From contig NZ_JARXVM010000015.1 in NCBI RefSeq assembly GCF_029892285.1, positions 62,001 to 126,000 of the forward strand: 64,000 nt of DNA, in the 5' to 3' direction. Position 1 is the first letter of the stretch, and every line of letters starts with the position of its first letter. Source of the DNA: Rhizobium sp. SG_E_25_P2. GTDB taxonomy: Bacteria; Pseudomonadota; Alphaproteobacteria; Rhizobiales; Rhizobiaceae. The notes under the pieces are model-generated. The model was not told the origin of the DNA and searched no databases. It saw nothing but the letters and a program-made list of their open reading frames with translations. The position numbers and the translations under genes were made by a program. Shown piece by piece: positions 53,974-62,786 of the stretch.

Positions 53974-54987
53974 TCACGCCTTGTCCGGGCTCCACCCCCG
54001 CGACGCCCGCCAGAACACCGTGCCGTCGGCATAGCCCAGCGCCTCGGCGATGCGGGCTTTCGGCATGTGCTCGGCGAGCTTCTGCTCCATCAGCAGCCGG
54101 CGATGCTCCCGCACCATTCCGCGCAGCGAAAGCCCCTGTTCGGCCAGACGTCGCTGCAGCGTGCGGGCGGACATGCCGAGTTCGGTGGCCAGCGCCGAGG
54201 CCGAGATCGGTCTGTGGCCGAGATAGATGCCGATCAGCGCCGACACTTTCTCTGCAAGCGTCGGTTCATGATCGGTATCGCCGACGATATCGGCGATATG
54301 CCGCTCCAGCATGGCGGTCAGGCCGACATCTTCGATCCGATGGATCTTTTCGGCCGCGTCGCGGGCGATGACGATGCGGTTGCTCGACTGGCCGAAGCGC
54401 AAGGGCGCCCGGAGAATGCGTTCGAGCGGCGCGGGGTCGCGCGGCCCGGCATGTTCGAAATGCACCTCCAGCGGGCTCCAGCCGCGATGGAAGGACGAGC
54501 GCGCCAGTTCCACCAGGGCGGCCATTGAAAACTCGCTGTCCTGGCGCCGCGGCCACATGGCGGGGTCGGTCAGCCGATAGCTCCAGACATAGGCTTCGCC
54601 ATCCTCGATCATCCCGGATTGCGTGGCGCCCTGCACGGCGTTGACGAATTTCGCCATGCGGCGAAACCCGGCCTTGATGCTGGGCGAAATGGAAAACAGC
54701 ACCCCCATCGGGCCGATGTCGGCGGGCTTGGTGGCCGATCCCAGCCGGGCGCCGAGATGGGGCTCGCCGAGGATGGACGCTGCCTCCTCGAACAGCGCGA
54801 TATAGCGCGCCATCGGCGTCACGGCATAGGGATCGGTCAGCTGGCCGCGCAAAATCCCGTGCGAGGCGAGCAGAAGGTCGGTTTTTCCCGAACGTCGGTC
54901 AATTTCCTGCACCAGCGGCATCAGCACCGAGACGCGAATTGAAGCAATTGCGGGCATGCGGGTGATGAAATCAGGAGCAGCTGCCAT
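53974..54987 (-). CDS. AraC-family transcriptional regulator
   Basis: A 337-residue regulator with an arabinose-binding-like N-terminal domain (PF12625 type, residues about 20-205) and a C-terminal AraC helix-turn-helix pair (SASALATELGMSARTLQRRLAEQGLSLR then IAEALGYADGTVFWRASRGWSP). It is divergent from the amine permease and oxidase genes, so it most likely controls amine use. The 121 bases between them hold an FNR/FixK-type box. Confidence 0.87.
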   Translation of the reverse strand: MAAAPDFITRMPAIASIRVSVLMPLVQEIDRRSGKTDLLLASHGILRGQLTDPYAVTPMARYIALFEEAASILGEPHLGARLGSATKPADIGPMGVLFSISPSIKAGFRRMAKFVNAVQGATQSGMIEDGEAYVWSYRLTDPAMWPRRQDSEFSMAALVELARSSFHRGWSPLEVHFEHAGPRDPAPLERILRAPLRFGQSSNRIVIARDAAEKIHRIEDVGLTAMLERHIADIVGDTDHEPTLAEKVSALIGIYLGHRPISASALATELGMSARTLQRRLAEQGLSLRGMVREHRRLLMEQKLAEHMPKARIAEALGYADGTVFWRASRGWSPDKA

Positions 54988-55077
54988 TTAGACGGTCTCC
55001 GCGGCGCCCCGTGGCGCAAATTATCGATTCATTGGCGGAACTTGCAATTTCCGCGCCAGAATGCCGCGCCTACCCTC

Positions 55078-55091
55078 TTGATATAAATCAA
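55078..55091. promoter_or_regulatory. FNR/FixK-type box between the AraC and amine permease genes
   Basis: TTGATATAAATCAA matches the TTGAT-N4-ATCAA consensus at every fixed position and extends to a perfect CTTGAT/ATCAAG dyad. Its centre is 24 bases before the permease ATG, where binding would block rather than activate that gene, and about 97 bases from the AraC ATG. Confidence 0.65.
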
Positions 55092-55108
55092 GCAAAAGAG
55101 GGGTTGTC

Positions 55109-56551
55109 ATGACTTTGGAAGCCAGCATGCCCACACAGCCAGACCGGTTGGCGAAGAATTCCGTCGGTCTTGCCCATATCGTCTTCTTTGTGGTGGCGGC
55201 GGCTGCGCCGCTCACCGCCGTGGTCGGCGCGACGCCGGCCGCCTTCGCCTTCGGCAATGGCGCGGGCGTGCCCGGCGCCTTCGTGCTCGCCGGCATTCTC
55301 TATCTGCTGTTTTCGGTCGGCTTCACCGCCATGGGCCGTTATGTCGGCGGGGCCGGGGCCTTCTACACCTATATCAGCCAGGGTGTGGGCAAGCCCGCCG
55401 GCGTCGGCGGCGCGCTGATGGCGCTGGTCACCTACACCGCCATACAGGTCGCGGTCTATGGCCTGTTCGGCGTGTTCATGACGGGGGCCATGGCCGGTCT
55501 CGGGCTTGATCTCGCCTGGTGGGTCTGGTCGTTTGCCGCGCTTGTCGTCGTGCATGTCTGCGGCCAGCGCAATATCGCCTTCTCCGGCGCGATCCTCGGC
55601 GTCTGCATGGTCGCCGAAATCGTCATCCTGCTGCTGCTCGATCTCGGCATTCTCTTCACCGGCGGCGGCGCGGAAGGCTTCACCATGACCTCCTTTGCGC
55701 CCGCGACGGTGTTTTCGCCCGGCCTGGGCGTCGCCATGGTGTTTGTGGTCGCCTCCTTCATCGGCTTCGAAGCCACTGCGATCTTCGGCGAAGAAGCGGA
55801 AAATCCGGAAAAGACCATTCCGCGCGCCACCTACGTCGCTGTGCTCCTGATCACCGTCTTCTATGCCTTTTCCACCTGGGCGATCGTACAATATTACGGC
55901 CCGTCCAAGGTGCAGGAAGTCGCCGGCGCCGGCCTCGAGACCTTCTATTTCAACGCCTCCGACGCCATTCTCGGCGCCTGGTCCAGCCAGGTCATGAATG
56001 TGCTGCTCATCACCAGCCTGTTTGCCTGCGTGCTGTCCTTCCACAACACGCTGAACCGGTATTTCTACGCCCTCGGCCGCGAAGGCCTGGCGCATAAGAG
56101 CCTCGGCAAGGCGCATGCGAAACATGGCTCGCCGCATGTCGCGGGCTGGCTGCAATCGGCCACGGCGGCGCTGATCCTGGCGCTGTTCGTGCTCGGCGGC
56201 GCCGATCCCTATGCGGTGGTGTTTTCGTGGATGTCGGCGCTGGCGGTCATCGGCATTCTTGCGGTGCAGGTGCTGGTCTGCGTGGCGATCGTGATGTTCT
56301 TCCGCAAGACGCCGTCGCGCCACGGCGTCTGGACCACGGTGATCGCCCCCGTCGCGGCGCTTGTCGGCCTTCTCGGCGCGCTCGGCCTGGTCATCGCCAA
56401 TCTGTCCTTGCTTTCGGGCAGCGAAAGCCTGATCGTCAAGGCGTTCCCCTATGTCATCGTCCTTGTCGGTCTTGCCGGCGCGGGCTTCGCGCTCCGGGTC
56501 AAGTCCAGCCGTCCAGACCTCTACGCCACGCTCGGAAAGGCTTTCGAATGA
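55109..56551 (+). CDS. APC-family amine/amino-acid permease
   Basis: A 480-residue permease with about 12 to 14 helices. KNSVGLAHIVFFVVAAAAPLTAVVG and the SFIGFEATAIFGEEAENPEKTIPRATY (in parts: FIGFEATAIFGEEA) segments are the APC signature with the amine-type GFEATA helix. It probably imports the amine oxidised by the copper amine oxidase two genes on. AGAGGGGTTGTC precedes the ATG. Its stop overlaps a 52-codon gene by four bases. Confidence 0.87.
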   Translation: MTLEASMPTQPDRLAKNSVGLAHIVFFVVAAAAPLTAVVGATPAAFAFGNGAGVPGAFVLAGILYLLFSVGFTAMGRYVGGAGAFYTYISQGVGKPAGVGGALMALVTYTAIQVAVYGLFGVFMTGAMAGLGLDLAWWVWSFAALVVVHVCGQRNIAFSGAILGVCMVAEIVILLLLDLGILFTGGGAEGFTMTSFAPATVFSPGLGVAMVFVVASFIGFEATAIFGEEAENPEKTIPRATYVAVLLITVFYAFSTWAIVQYYGPSKVQEVAGAGLETFYFNASDAILGAWSSQVMNVLLITSLFACVLSFHNTLNRYFYALGREGLAHKSLGKAHAKHGSPHVAGWLQSATAALILALFVLGGADPYAVVFSWMSALAVIGILAVQVLVCVAIVMFFRKTPSRHGVWTTVIAPVAALVGLLGALGLVIANLSLLSGSESLIVKAFPYVIVLVGLAGAGFALRVKSSRPDLYATLGKAFE

Positions 56552-56706
56552 CCGCGCTCGCAAAACTTCCCATCGCCGACCGGCTGCTGGTCGGGGTCAT
56601 CCTTGCCCTCACGCTGGCCGTCGCCGCCGAAGCCCATGCCTTCTGCTCGATCCTCTGCATCCATGGCGAGGCGATGATCGACCAGATCTGCGCCGGCCGC
56701 GGCTGA
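56548..56706 (+). CDS. Small secreted or membrane peptide between permease and amine oxidase
   Basis: A 52-residue frame beginning MTALAKLPIADRLLVGVILAL with a hydrophobic helix ending in AEAHA, so it has a signal-peptide-like N-terminus. The mature part is about 22 residues with three cysteines (CSILC and one later), reading FCSILCIHGEAMIDQICAGRG. Its ATG overlaps the permease TGA by four bases (ATGA), which suggests that it is translated. I know no family; cysteines suggest metal binding or a disulfide. Confidence 0.5.
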   Translation: MTALAKLPIADRLLVGVILALTLAVAAEAHAFCSILCIHGEAMIDQICAGRG

Positions 56707-56775
56707 TCCCATCCCTGGCCCGCGCGCCTGTCGCCGCGCGGGTCGTCCTGACCTGATTTTGAAGGAAACATCGCC

Positions 56776-58770
56776 ATGGACGCCGTCGTCGCCCAAACCA
56801 CCCATCCGCTCGATCTCCTCAGCCTCGACGAGATCTCCGAGGCCGTCGCCATCCTCAAGGAGGAGAAGGGGCTGGCCGAAACCATCCGGTTCCCGATCGT
56901 CCGGCTGGAGGAGCCCGACAAGGCCGGTCTCGCCGCCTATCGTCTCGGCCAGTCCCTGCCGCGTCTGGCCTTCATCCTGTCGATGGACCTCACCACCGGC
57001 GAAACGCATGAGAGCATCGTCGATCTCTCCGCCAAGGCGGTCGCCTCGCATATCCGCCTGCCGCTCGACAGCGCGCCCTATGGCCAGCCGCCGGTGATGC
57101 TCTATGAATTCGAAACCATCGAGGCCACCGTCAAGGCCGATCCGCGCTGGGTCGCCGCCGTCAAGAAGCGCGGCGTCACCGACGAGGACATTCCTCTGAT
57201 CCAGATCGATCCCTTTTCCTCCGGCTATTTCGGCCGCGAGTTTGAAAAGGGCGCCCGCATCGTCCGCGCCATCGCCTATTGGCGCGAGGATATCCGCGAC
57301 AACGCCTACGCCCATCCGATCGACGGCGTCGTCGCGGTGGTCGATCTGATCAACAACAAGGTGCTTGATCTCGTCGACGACGAGAAGATCGTGCCGGTGC
57401 CGAAGAAGAAGCGCAATTACGGCCGCGAGACCTTCCCGGTCACTCGCACCGATCTCAAGCCGCTGCACATCGTCCAGCCCGAAGGGCCGAGCTTCACGGT
57501 CGATGGCTGGAAGGTCAGCTGGCAGGGCTGGAGCTTCCGCGTCGGCTTCACCCCGCGCGAAGGCCTGGTGCTGCATGAACTCGCGGCCTCCGAAAACGGC
57601 AAGGAGCGCAAGGTCATGTTCCGCGCCTCCGTCACCGAAATGGTCGTGCCCTATGCCGATCCCTCGTCCAATCATTACTGGAAGAGCGCCTTCGACGCCG
57701 GCGAATATGGCCTTGGCCGCCTGGCCAATTGCCTGGAACTTGGCTGCGATTGCCTGGGCCAGATCCATTATTTCGACGTGCCGTCAGCCGACGATCTCGG
57801 CCAGCCCTTCGTGATGAAGAACGCCATCTGCATGCATGAAGAGGATTACGGCATCCTCTGGAAGCATTACGAGTTCCGCAACGGCATTTTTGAAGTCCGC
57901 CGCTCGCGCCGCCTCGTCATTTCCTTCTTCGCCACCGTCGGCAATTACGACTACGGCTTCTACTGGTATCTCTATCAGGACGGCACGATCCAGCTGGAAG
58001 CCAAGCTCACCGGCATCATCCAGACCACCGCGATCGCCGATGGCGACACCTATCGCTGGGGCGGCATGGTCGACGACAATCTCGGCGGCCCCACCCACCA
58101 GCATTTCTTCAACGCCCGCCTGCATATGGATATCGAGGGTTCCGGCAACACCGTCACCGAACATGAATTCGTGCCGCGGCCCTGGGGCGAGGACAATCCC
58201 TACGGCAATGTCTTCGACACGACGAGCCGCACACTGAAGCGCGAACTCGACAGCCCCGCCAACGCCAATGGCGAAACCGGCCGCTACTGGAAGGTCCAGA
58301 ACCCCAATGTGAAGAATGCCGTCGGCAAGGCGCCGGGCTACAAAATGGTGGTCATGCCGTCGCCGGTCATGCTGGCGCAGCCGGGCTCCACCGTCGCCCA
58401 GCGCGGCGGCTTCGCCAAGAAGCATATCTGGGTCACCGCCTATGATCCCAAGGAGAAATACGCCAGCGGCGACTATCCCAATGTCCATGCCGGCGGCGAT
58501 GGCCTGCCGAAATATGTCCAGCAGAATCGCGACATCGAAAACGCCGATATCGTGCTCTGGCATTCCTTCGGCCACACCCATGTCTGCAAGCCCGAGGATT
58601 TCCCGATCATGCCGGTCGAATATGCCGGCTTCACCCTGAAACCCAACGGCTTCTTCGCCTCCAACATCGCCATGGACCTGCCGGCGGAGAAGAACGACCA
58701 CAGCCGCGACAATTCCAGCGAAAGCTGCTGCGCGCCAAAGGCGGAAAGCGGCTGCTGCGGCGGGACATGA
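56776..58770 (+). CDS. Copper amine oxidase (primary-amine oxidase)
   Basis: A 664-residue topaquinone enzyme that turns primary amines into aldehydes, ammonia and hydrogen peroxide. The cofactor Tyr391 lies in GNYDYGF, the catalytic Asp307 in AFDAGEYGLG, copper ligands at H441 and H443 in THQHFF and H602 in FGHTHVC. The C-terminus is unusual: SCCAPKAESGCCGG holds two CC pairs. No signal peptide is visible, so it is probably cytoplasmic. AAGGAAAC precedes the ATG. It ends the permease/peptide/oxidase operon. Confidence 0.92.
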   Translation: MDAVVAQTTHPLDLLSLDEISEAVAILKEEKGLAETIRFPIVRLEEPDKAGLAAYRLGQSLPRLAFILSMDLTTGETHESIVDLSAKAVASHIRLPLDSAPYGQPPVMLYEFETIEATVKADPRWVAAVKKRGVTDEDIPLIQIDPFSSGYFGREFEKGARIVRAIAYWREDIRDNAYAHPIDGVVAVVDLINNKVLDLVDDEKIVPVPKKKRNYGRETFPVTRTDLKPLHIVQPEGPSFTVDGWKVSWQGWSFRVGFTPREGLVLHELAASENGKERKVMFRASVTEMVVPYADPSSNHYWKSAFDAGEYGLGRLANCLELGCDCLGQIHYFDVPSADDLGQPFVMKNAICMHEEDYGILWKHYEFRNGIFEVRRSRRLVISFFATVGNYDYGFYWYLYQDGTIQLEAKLTGIIQTTAIADGDTYRWGGMVDDNLGGPTHQHFFNARLHMDIEGSGNTVTEHEFVPRPWGEDNPYGNVFDTTSRTLKRELDSPANANGETGRYWKVQNPNVKNAVGKAPGYKMVVMPSPVMLAQPGSTVAQRGGFAKKHIWVTAYDPKEKYASGDYPNVHAGGDGLPKYVQQNRDIENADIVLWHSFGHTHVCKPEDFPIMPVEYAGFTLKPNGFFASNIAMDLPAEKNDHSRDNSSESCCAPKAESGCCGGT

Positions 58771-58910
58771 GGCGGAGCAGAGTGAGACTGACGCGCCGGG
58801 GCGAGGGGCTCCGGTGCGTTGTCATACGGGATGTTGGGACGACTGCCGCCCGAACCCTGTATACGGGCGTCCCGCTATGATATGATGCTGCGTCTCGTAG
58901 GGAGAACTCA

Positions 58911-59189
58911 ATGAAGCAGCAAAGGAAAAAAGAGCGAGAAAAGACAGCTTGGACCGTCGAGAGCGCGGGCGAGCGTCTACGGGAGATCGTGGCGAGGGTT
59001 GAAACCGAGGGGCCGCAATTCCTGAATGGCGATGCTGACCGCACTGTCGTCATGATCAGCCTTCAGGAATACCAGCGCCTCCTGGCCGATCAGCCTAGAC
59101 AAGATTTCCTGAACTTCATGGAAACCTTGCCGCTCTATCGTCTCGATATGGAGAGAGAAGCGGAAAAGGAACGGGATCTGGTTTTGTGA
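58911..59189 (+). CDS. Phd/YefM-type antitoxin
   Basis: A 92-residue protein; WTVESAGERLREIVARVETEGPQFLNGDADRTVVMISLQEYQRLL follows the Phd fold (in parts: AGERLREIVARVE, VVMISLQEYQRLL). The charged C-terminus would bind the toxin. GGGAGAACTCA precedes the ATG. Its stop overlaps the toxin GTG start by four bases. Confidence 0.87.
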   Translation: MKQQRKKEREKTAWTVESAGERLREIVARVETEGPQFLNGDADRTVVMISLQEYQRLLADQPRQDFLNFMETLPLYRLDMEREAEKERDLVL

Positions 59190-59626
59190 AGGGATGGCTG
59201 CTCGACACCAATGTCGTCTCATCTCTGATGAACCCGAACGGCGCGCCAAGCGTCAAAGCCTGGGCGCGGGCGCAAGATGAAAAAAACCTCTACATCAGCG
59301 TGTTGACCTTGGCTGAATATGACAAGGGCATATTCAATCTTGCGGAGGACTCCCCGGACCGCTCTCGATATTCCGCAGCCCGTAATGCTTTGGCCCAACG
59401 ATTTGCGACGCGGCTTCTGTCTGTTGGCGATGCTGATGTTTTGCTGTGGGGACGGCTTTCAGGAGATATCAAGCGCAAGACGTCTCATACCCCGCCCGTC
59501 ATAGACACCCTTCTTGCAGCCGCTGCGATCAACAACGATTTGCGCCTTGTCACGCGGAACAAAAAAGACGTGGAATTTACAGGGGCTGCGATCTTCGACC
59601 CATGGGACAATCCGGGCCAAACATGA
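59186..59626 (+). CDS. VapC-type PIN-domain toxin
   Basis: A 146-residue PIN ribonuclease with GWLLDTNVVSSLMNP (Asp7), SVLTLAEYDKGI (Glu), PPVIDTLLAAAA (Asp) and LRLVTRNKKDV; these form the acidic metal site. It starts with GTG at 59186, inside the antitoxin stop. Together with the Phd-type gene it is a complete type II toxin-antitoxin pair. Confidence 0.88.
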   Translation: MKGWLLDTNVVSSLMNPNGAPSVKAWARAQDEKNLYISVLTLAEYDKGIFNLAEDSPDRSRYSAARNALAQRFATRLLSVGDADVLLWGRLSGDIKRKTSHTPPVIDTLLAAAAINNDLRLVTRNKKDVEFTGAAIFDPWDNPGQT

Positions 59627-59696
59627 TTAGCTTTTGATATAGCGCGCCGGTCTCGACTGTGTGCTGTCGCCAAGCAAGCAATGTGCAGCCCAATGC

Positions 59697-59903
59697 TTAC
59701 TTCTTCGCCTTCTTCTTCACCGGCGTCACGACAGGTTCTGAGTCCTGCTGCTCCATGCGCAGCTGGCGCAGGCGCTCGGTCTTCTTTTCGCGGGCGATGG
59801 CTTCCTCGTCGATGATGCGGCGGGCGGTCTGATTGGTCTGGGCGATCTTTTCCTGGCTGGTCATCTTGGCCGGATTAAAGAAGGCGTCCTTGGTCGCGGT
59901 CAT
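59697..59903 (-). CDS. Small hypothetical charged protein
   Basis: A 68-residue basic protein beginning MTATKDAFFNPAKMTSQEKIAQTNQTARRIIDEE, mostly helical, with a Lys-rich end (KKKAKK). I do not recognise a function; such a gene often lies near rpsU in rhizobia, to my knowledge. The ATG at 59903 follows AAGGAGACCGC. Confidence 0.65.
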   Translation of the reverse strand: MTATKDAFFNPAKMTSQEKIAQTNQTARRIIDEEAIAREKKTERLRQLRMEQQDSEPVVTPVKKKAKK

Positions 59904-59981
59904 GCGCGGTCTCCTTTTGGGGGAGCGGCGGCCGCGCGACGATTCGCGCGGCGGCAAAGGCGTAGGTCAGCGGCGCTGTAA

Positions 59982-60221
59982 TCAGCGCGTCGGGCGCACG
60001 GCGCGCTTCGGCGCGGGCAGCAGGCCTTCGCGCTGGAGCTTCTTGCGCTGCAGCTTGCGCTGGCGGCGAATGCCTTCGGCCTTTTCGCGGGCGCGCTTTT
60101 CCGACGGCTTTTCGTAAGCGGTGTGTTTCTTGGCTTCGCGGAACAAGCCTTCGCGCTGCATCTTCTTCTTAAGGACGCGCAGCGCCTGGTCGACATTGTT
60201 GTCACGGACGAGAACTTGCAT
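59982..60221 (-). CDS. rpsU: 30S ribosomal protein S21
   Basis: A 79-residue ribosomal protein: [32 protein letters not shown] and the [14 protein letters not shown] segment are the bS21 signature (in parts: [15 protein letters not shown]). The basic C-terminal tail is the long alphaproteobacterial type. AAGGAG lies before the ATG at 60221; the longer open frame is not coding. It follows the cold-shock gene on the same strand. Confidence 0.95.
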   Translation of the reverse strand: MQVLVRDNNVDQALRVLKKKMQREGLFREAKKHTAYEKPSEKRAREKAEGIRRQRKLQRKKLQREGLLPAPKRAVRPTR

Positions 60222-60302
60222 TCGAACTCCTTCAAATCTGGCGGGCGGCGCTGTCGGCCACCGGTTGCGGATCGGTCTCGAGGACGCATATCCATGGAAA
60301 AG

Positions 60303-60329
60303 TAAAAAGGCCGGGAGTGGTTCCCGACC
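60303..60329 (-). terminator. Rho-independent terminator after the cold-shock gene
   Basis: On the minus strand GGTCGGGA (60329-60322) and TCCCGGCC (60316-60309) form an 8-base stem with one G-U pair and a 5-base loop, followed by TTTTT. It lies between cspA and rpsU, so rpsU probably has its own promoter or depends on readthrough. Confidence 0.8.
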
Positions 60330-60390
60330 TCTCATCAATCCGTCGCCGCGTCGCTGCTGGCGCGAGCCAGCCGGCGGCTAAGGATGAGAA

Positions 60391-60600
60391 TCAAGCCGCG
60401 CGCAGGTTGTCGGCGGCATTCTTGCCGGAGCGACGGTCACGGACGATGTCAAACATCACCTTCTGACCTTCAACCAGGCCGGAAAGGCCCGAGCGCTCGA
60501 CGGCGGAGATGTGCACGAACACGTCGTTGCCGCCTTCTTCCGGTGCGATGAAGCCGAAGCCCTTGGTGGTGTTGAAGAACTTGACGATACCAGTGTTCAT
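60391..60600 (-). CDS. CspA-family cold-shock protein
   Basis: A 69-residue RNA chaperone with the RNP1-like KGFGFIAPE and RNP2-like [10 protein letters not shown] motifs. The AGGAAAATCGTC ribosome site precedes the ATG at 60600. It is the common cold-shock domain gene of Rhizobiales, located upstream of rpsU. Confidence 0.95.
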   Translation of the reverse strand: MNTGIVKFFNTTKGFGFIAPEEGGNDVFVHISAVERSGLSGLVEGQKVMFDIVRDRRSGKNAADNLRAA

Positions 60601-61051
60601 GACGATTTTCCTTTCAAATCGCAGGTTGTCCCATACGGCTAGTCGAACGGGCTATCGAAATTGAGAGGAAATCTGAAAGAGCGCGTCGTCTCGGCCAAAG
60701 GTCGCAAGCAAGTATCGATCCCGTCCATATATGCCGAACGCGCCCGAAGATCAACCCCGGCTCTAAACACCTGGTTTGAGGGTCGCGAGGCCGCCAATTG
60801 CGGCCCGCCAGCCGATTTCGCGCATGGTTTAACTGTGATGGATTCACAGGAGATTCGGCAAATAATCATAACGAAATTGGTATGGATGGACTAAAAGTTT
60901 TTATTTGTACCTGTGGCGGCTTTCATCAACTATGCCCGGAGGAGAAGCGCGCGCCGGCAAGAGGATGCCTTTGGCGCGATGCAATGGCCTTGGTGGGGGT
61001 TTTTCGTCGCCCGACGCCCCATCCGCCACGGTCGCACATGTGGAGGAAACC
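60601..61051. other. Intergenic region with promoters of the cold-shock gene and the TRAP operon
   Basis: This 451-base region holds no gene that I can support. The left part should be the 5-prime leader of the cold-shock mRNA; the stretch 60855-60910 is AT-rich (AATCATAACGAAATTGG) and may hold a promoter for the TRAP genes. Short open frames here have no ribosome site. Confidence 0.5.
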
Positions 61052-62086
61052 ATGCAGCGCACATATCTCGCGGCCGGAATCTGCGGCCTTGTCTTGTCGA
61101 TGTCATCAGGCTCCGCCATGGCGGCGGAGGTCGTTCTGAAACTCCAGCATTTCCTGCCGCCGCAGGCGATGATTCCCAGCGCGGTGCTGACCCCCTGGGC
61201 GGAAAAAGTGGAGAAAGAGTCGGGCGGCCGCATCGATGTGGAAATCTATCCGGCCATGCAACTCGGCGGCAAGCCGGGCGACCTGGTCGATCAAGTGGCC
61301 GACGGCGTGGTCGACATCGTCTGGACCGTCACAGGTTACACGCCGGGCCGGTTCCCCAAGACCGAAGTGTTCGAATTGCCGTTCATGGTGACCACCGGCG
61401 AGGCTACGTCGAAGGCCTTCCAGAAATATTATGAGAAGAACCTGAAGGATGAACTGGCCGATTTCCATGTGCTGGCCGTTCATGCGCATGGGCCGGGCCT
61501 GATCCACACCATCGCCTCCAAGCCGGTCGAATCCGTCGAGGCCATGGCCGGATTGAAATTGCGCGGCACATCGAAAGTCGTCAACAGCATGCTGGAGGCC
61601 ATGGGCGCATCGGCCGTCGGCATGCCGGTCACCGCCGTGCCGGAAGCGCTGTCCAAGAGCGTGATTGACGGTTCGGTGGCTCCCTGGGAAGTGACGCCCG
61701 CCATCAAGGTTGCCGAACTTGCCCCCAATCACACCGAATTTTCGGGCGATCGCGGCCTCTATACTGCGGTCTTCCTGTTCGCCATGAACAAGGACAGCTA
61801 CGAGGCGCTGCCCGATGATCTCAAAAAGGTCATCGACGACAATTCCGGCCTGCCCCTCGCCACCAAATTCGGGGCGGCCATGGATGCCGGCGATGTGCGC
61901 GGCCGCGATATTGCGGTCAAGGCCGGCAACAGAATCATCACGCTGGATGATGCGGAAACCGCCAAATGGCGCGAACTCGGCGACAAGGTGGCCGCCGACT
62001 GGATCGAGGAGATGAACGGCAGGGGATTGGACGGCTCGGCGCTTTACAACGACGCCATCGCCTTCATCAACGAAAGCGGACAGTAA
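61052..62086 (+). CDS. dctP: TRAP transporter substrate-binding protein, DctP-like
   Basis: A 344-residue periplasmic binding protein with a signal peptide ending SAMA-AEV (about residue 24). LKLQHFLPPQAMIPSAVLTPWAEKVEKESGGRIDVEIYPAMQLGGKPGDLVDQV (here in parts: HFLPPQAMIPSAVL, DVEIYPAMQLGGKP) and GLKLRGTSKV are the DctP family regions with the conserved Arg. Substrate is probably an organic acid. GGAGGAAACC precedes the ATG at 61052. The permease genes follow 181 bases later. Confidence 0.9.
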   Translation: MQRTYLAAGICGLVLSMSSGSAMAAEVVLKLQHFLPPQAMIPSAVLTPWAEKVEKESGGRIDVEIYPAMQLGGKPGDLVDQVADGVVDIVWTVTGYTPGRFPKTEVFELPFMVTTGEATSKAFQKYYEKNLKDELADFHVLAVHAHGPGLIHTIASKPVESVEAMAGLKLRGTSKVVNSMLEAMGASAVGMPVTAVPEALSKSVIDGSVAPWEVTPAIKVAELAPNHTEFSGDRGLYTAVFLFAMNKDSYEALPDDLKKVIDDNSGLPLATKFGAAMDAGDVRGRDIAVKAGNRIITLDDAETAKWRELGDKVAADWIEEMNGRGLDGSALYNDAIAFINESGQ

Positions 62087-62267
62087 GCTGGTTGCGGCTT
62101 GCCCTGGTTTCGGCTCGCAGCGCGTGTGTTGCAAGCGCGGCGAGCCGAATGGCGACGATGACGGGTATCGGCGTTGTGATGGAGACTGACCGACTACGCA
62201 TCATCAGGCTCTACAGAGCCGCCTTCAGGAATATTGTCTTGAATACACCCTAACTCAGAGGAAGATC

Positions 62268-62786
62268 ATGACAACGATGGCGCGGCTGGCGCAAGCCGTT
62301 TCACATGCCGGCGTGCTGTTCGGAGGCTTTTGTCTTCTTGCTGCGGCGTTGCTGACTGGCCTGTCTATCGCCGGCGGGCTGACCATCCGGCCACTGCCGG
62401 GAGAGATCGAACTGGTCGAGGCGCTGTGCGGTTTCGCCGTCTTCGCCTTCATGCCCTATTGCCAGCTGCGTCGCGGCCATGTCGGCGTCGATCTGTTTGT
62501 GCAGCCACTCGGGCGCGGGGCGATGAAATGGACCCAGCTTGCGGGAGATCTGGTGATCACGGCGTTGTTTGGGCTCGTTGCATGGCGCCACGCCATCGGC
62601 ATGTTCGACAAGATCCGCAACGGCGAAACCACGCCGCTGTTGCTGCTTCCGATCTGGTGGGGCTTCGCCATCGGCCTGATCTTCCTGGTGCTCGCAACCC
62701 TGGTCAGCCTCTACACCGTCTTCGTCGACATCGAGGACATCCGCAAAGGCCGTGATGGCGAAGCATCCTTCGGAGGACATGTATGA
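62268..62786 (+). CDS. dctQ: TRAP transporter small permease, DctQ-like
   Basis: A 172-residue membrane protein with four helices. The helix pattern and the FMPYCQLRRGHVGVDLF segment (in the DctQ family the Arg/Gly pair contacts DctM) support the call. GAGGAAGATC precedes the ATG. Its stop overlaps the large permease start by four bases. Confidence 0.87.
   Translation: MTTMARLAQAVSHAGVLFGGFCLLAAALLTGLSIAGGLTIRPLPGEIELVEALCGFAVFAFMPYCQLRRGHVGVDLFVQPLGRGAMKWTQLAGDLVITALFGLVAWRHAIGMFDKIRNGETTPLLLLPIWWGFAIGLIFLVLATLVSLYTVFVDIEDIRKGRDGEASFGGHV

Noticed and set aside
60661-60894. A 77-codon frame between the cold-shock gene and the TRAP operon
   Set aside because: It has no ribosome site, no recognisable domain and crosses the presumed cold-shock promoter.
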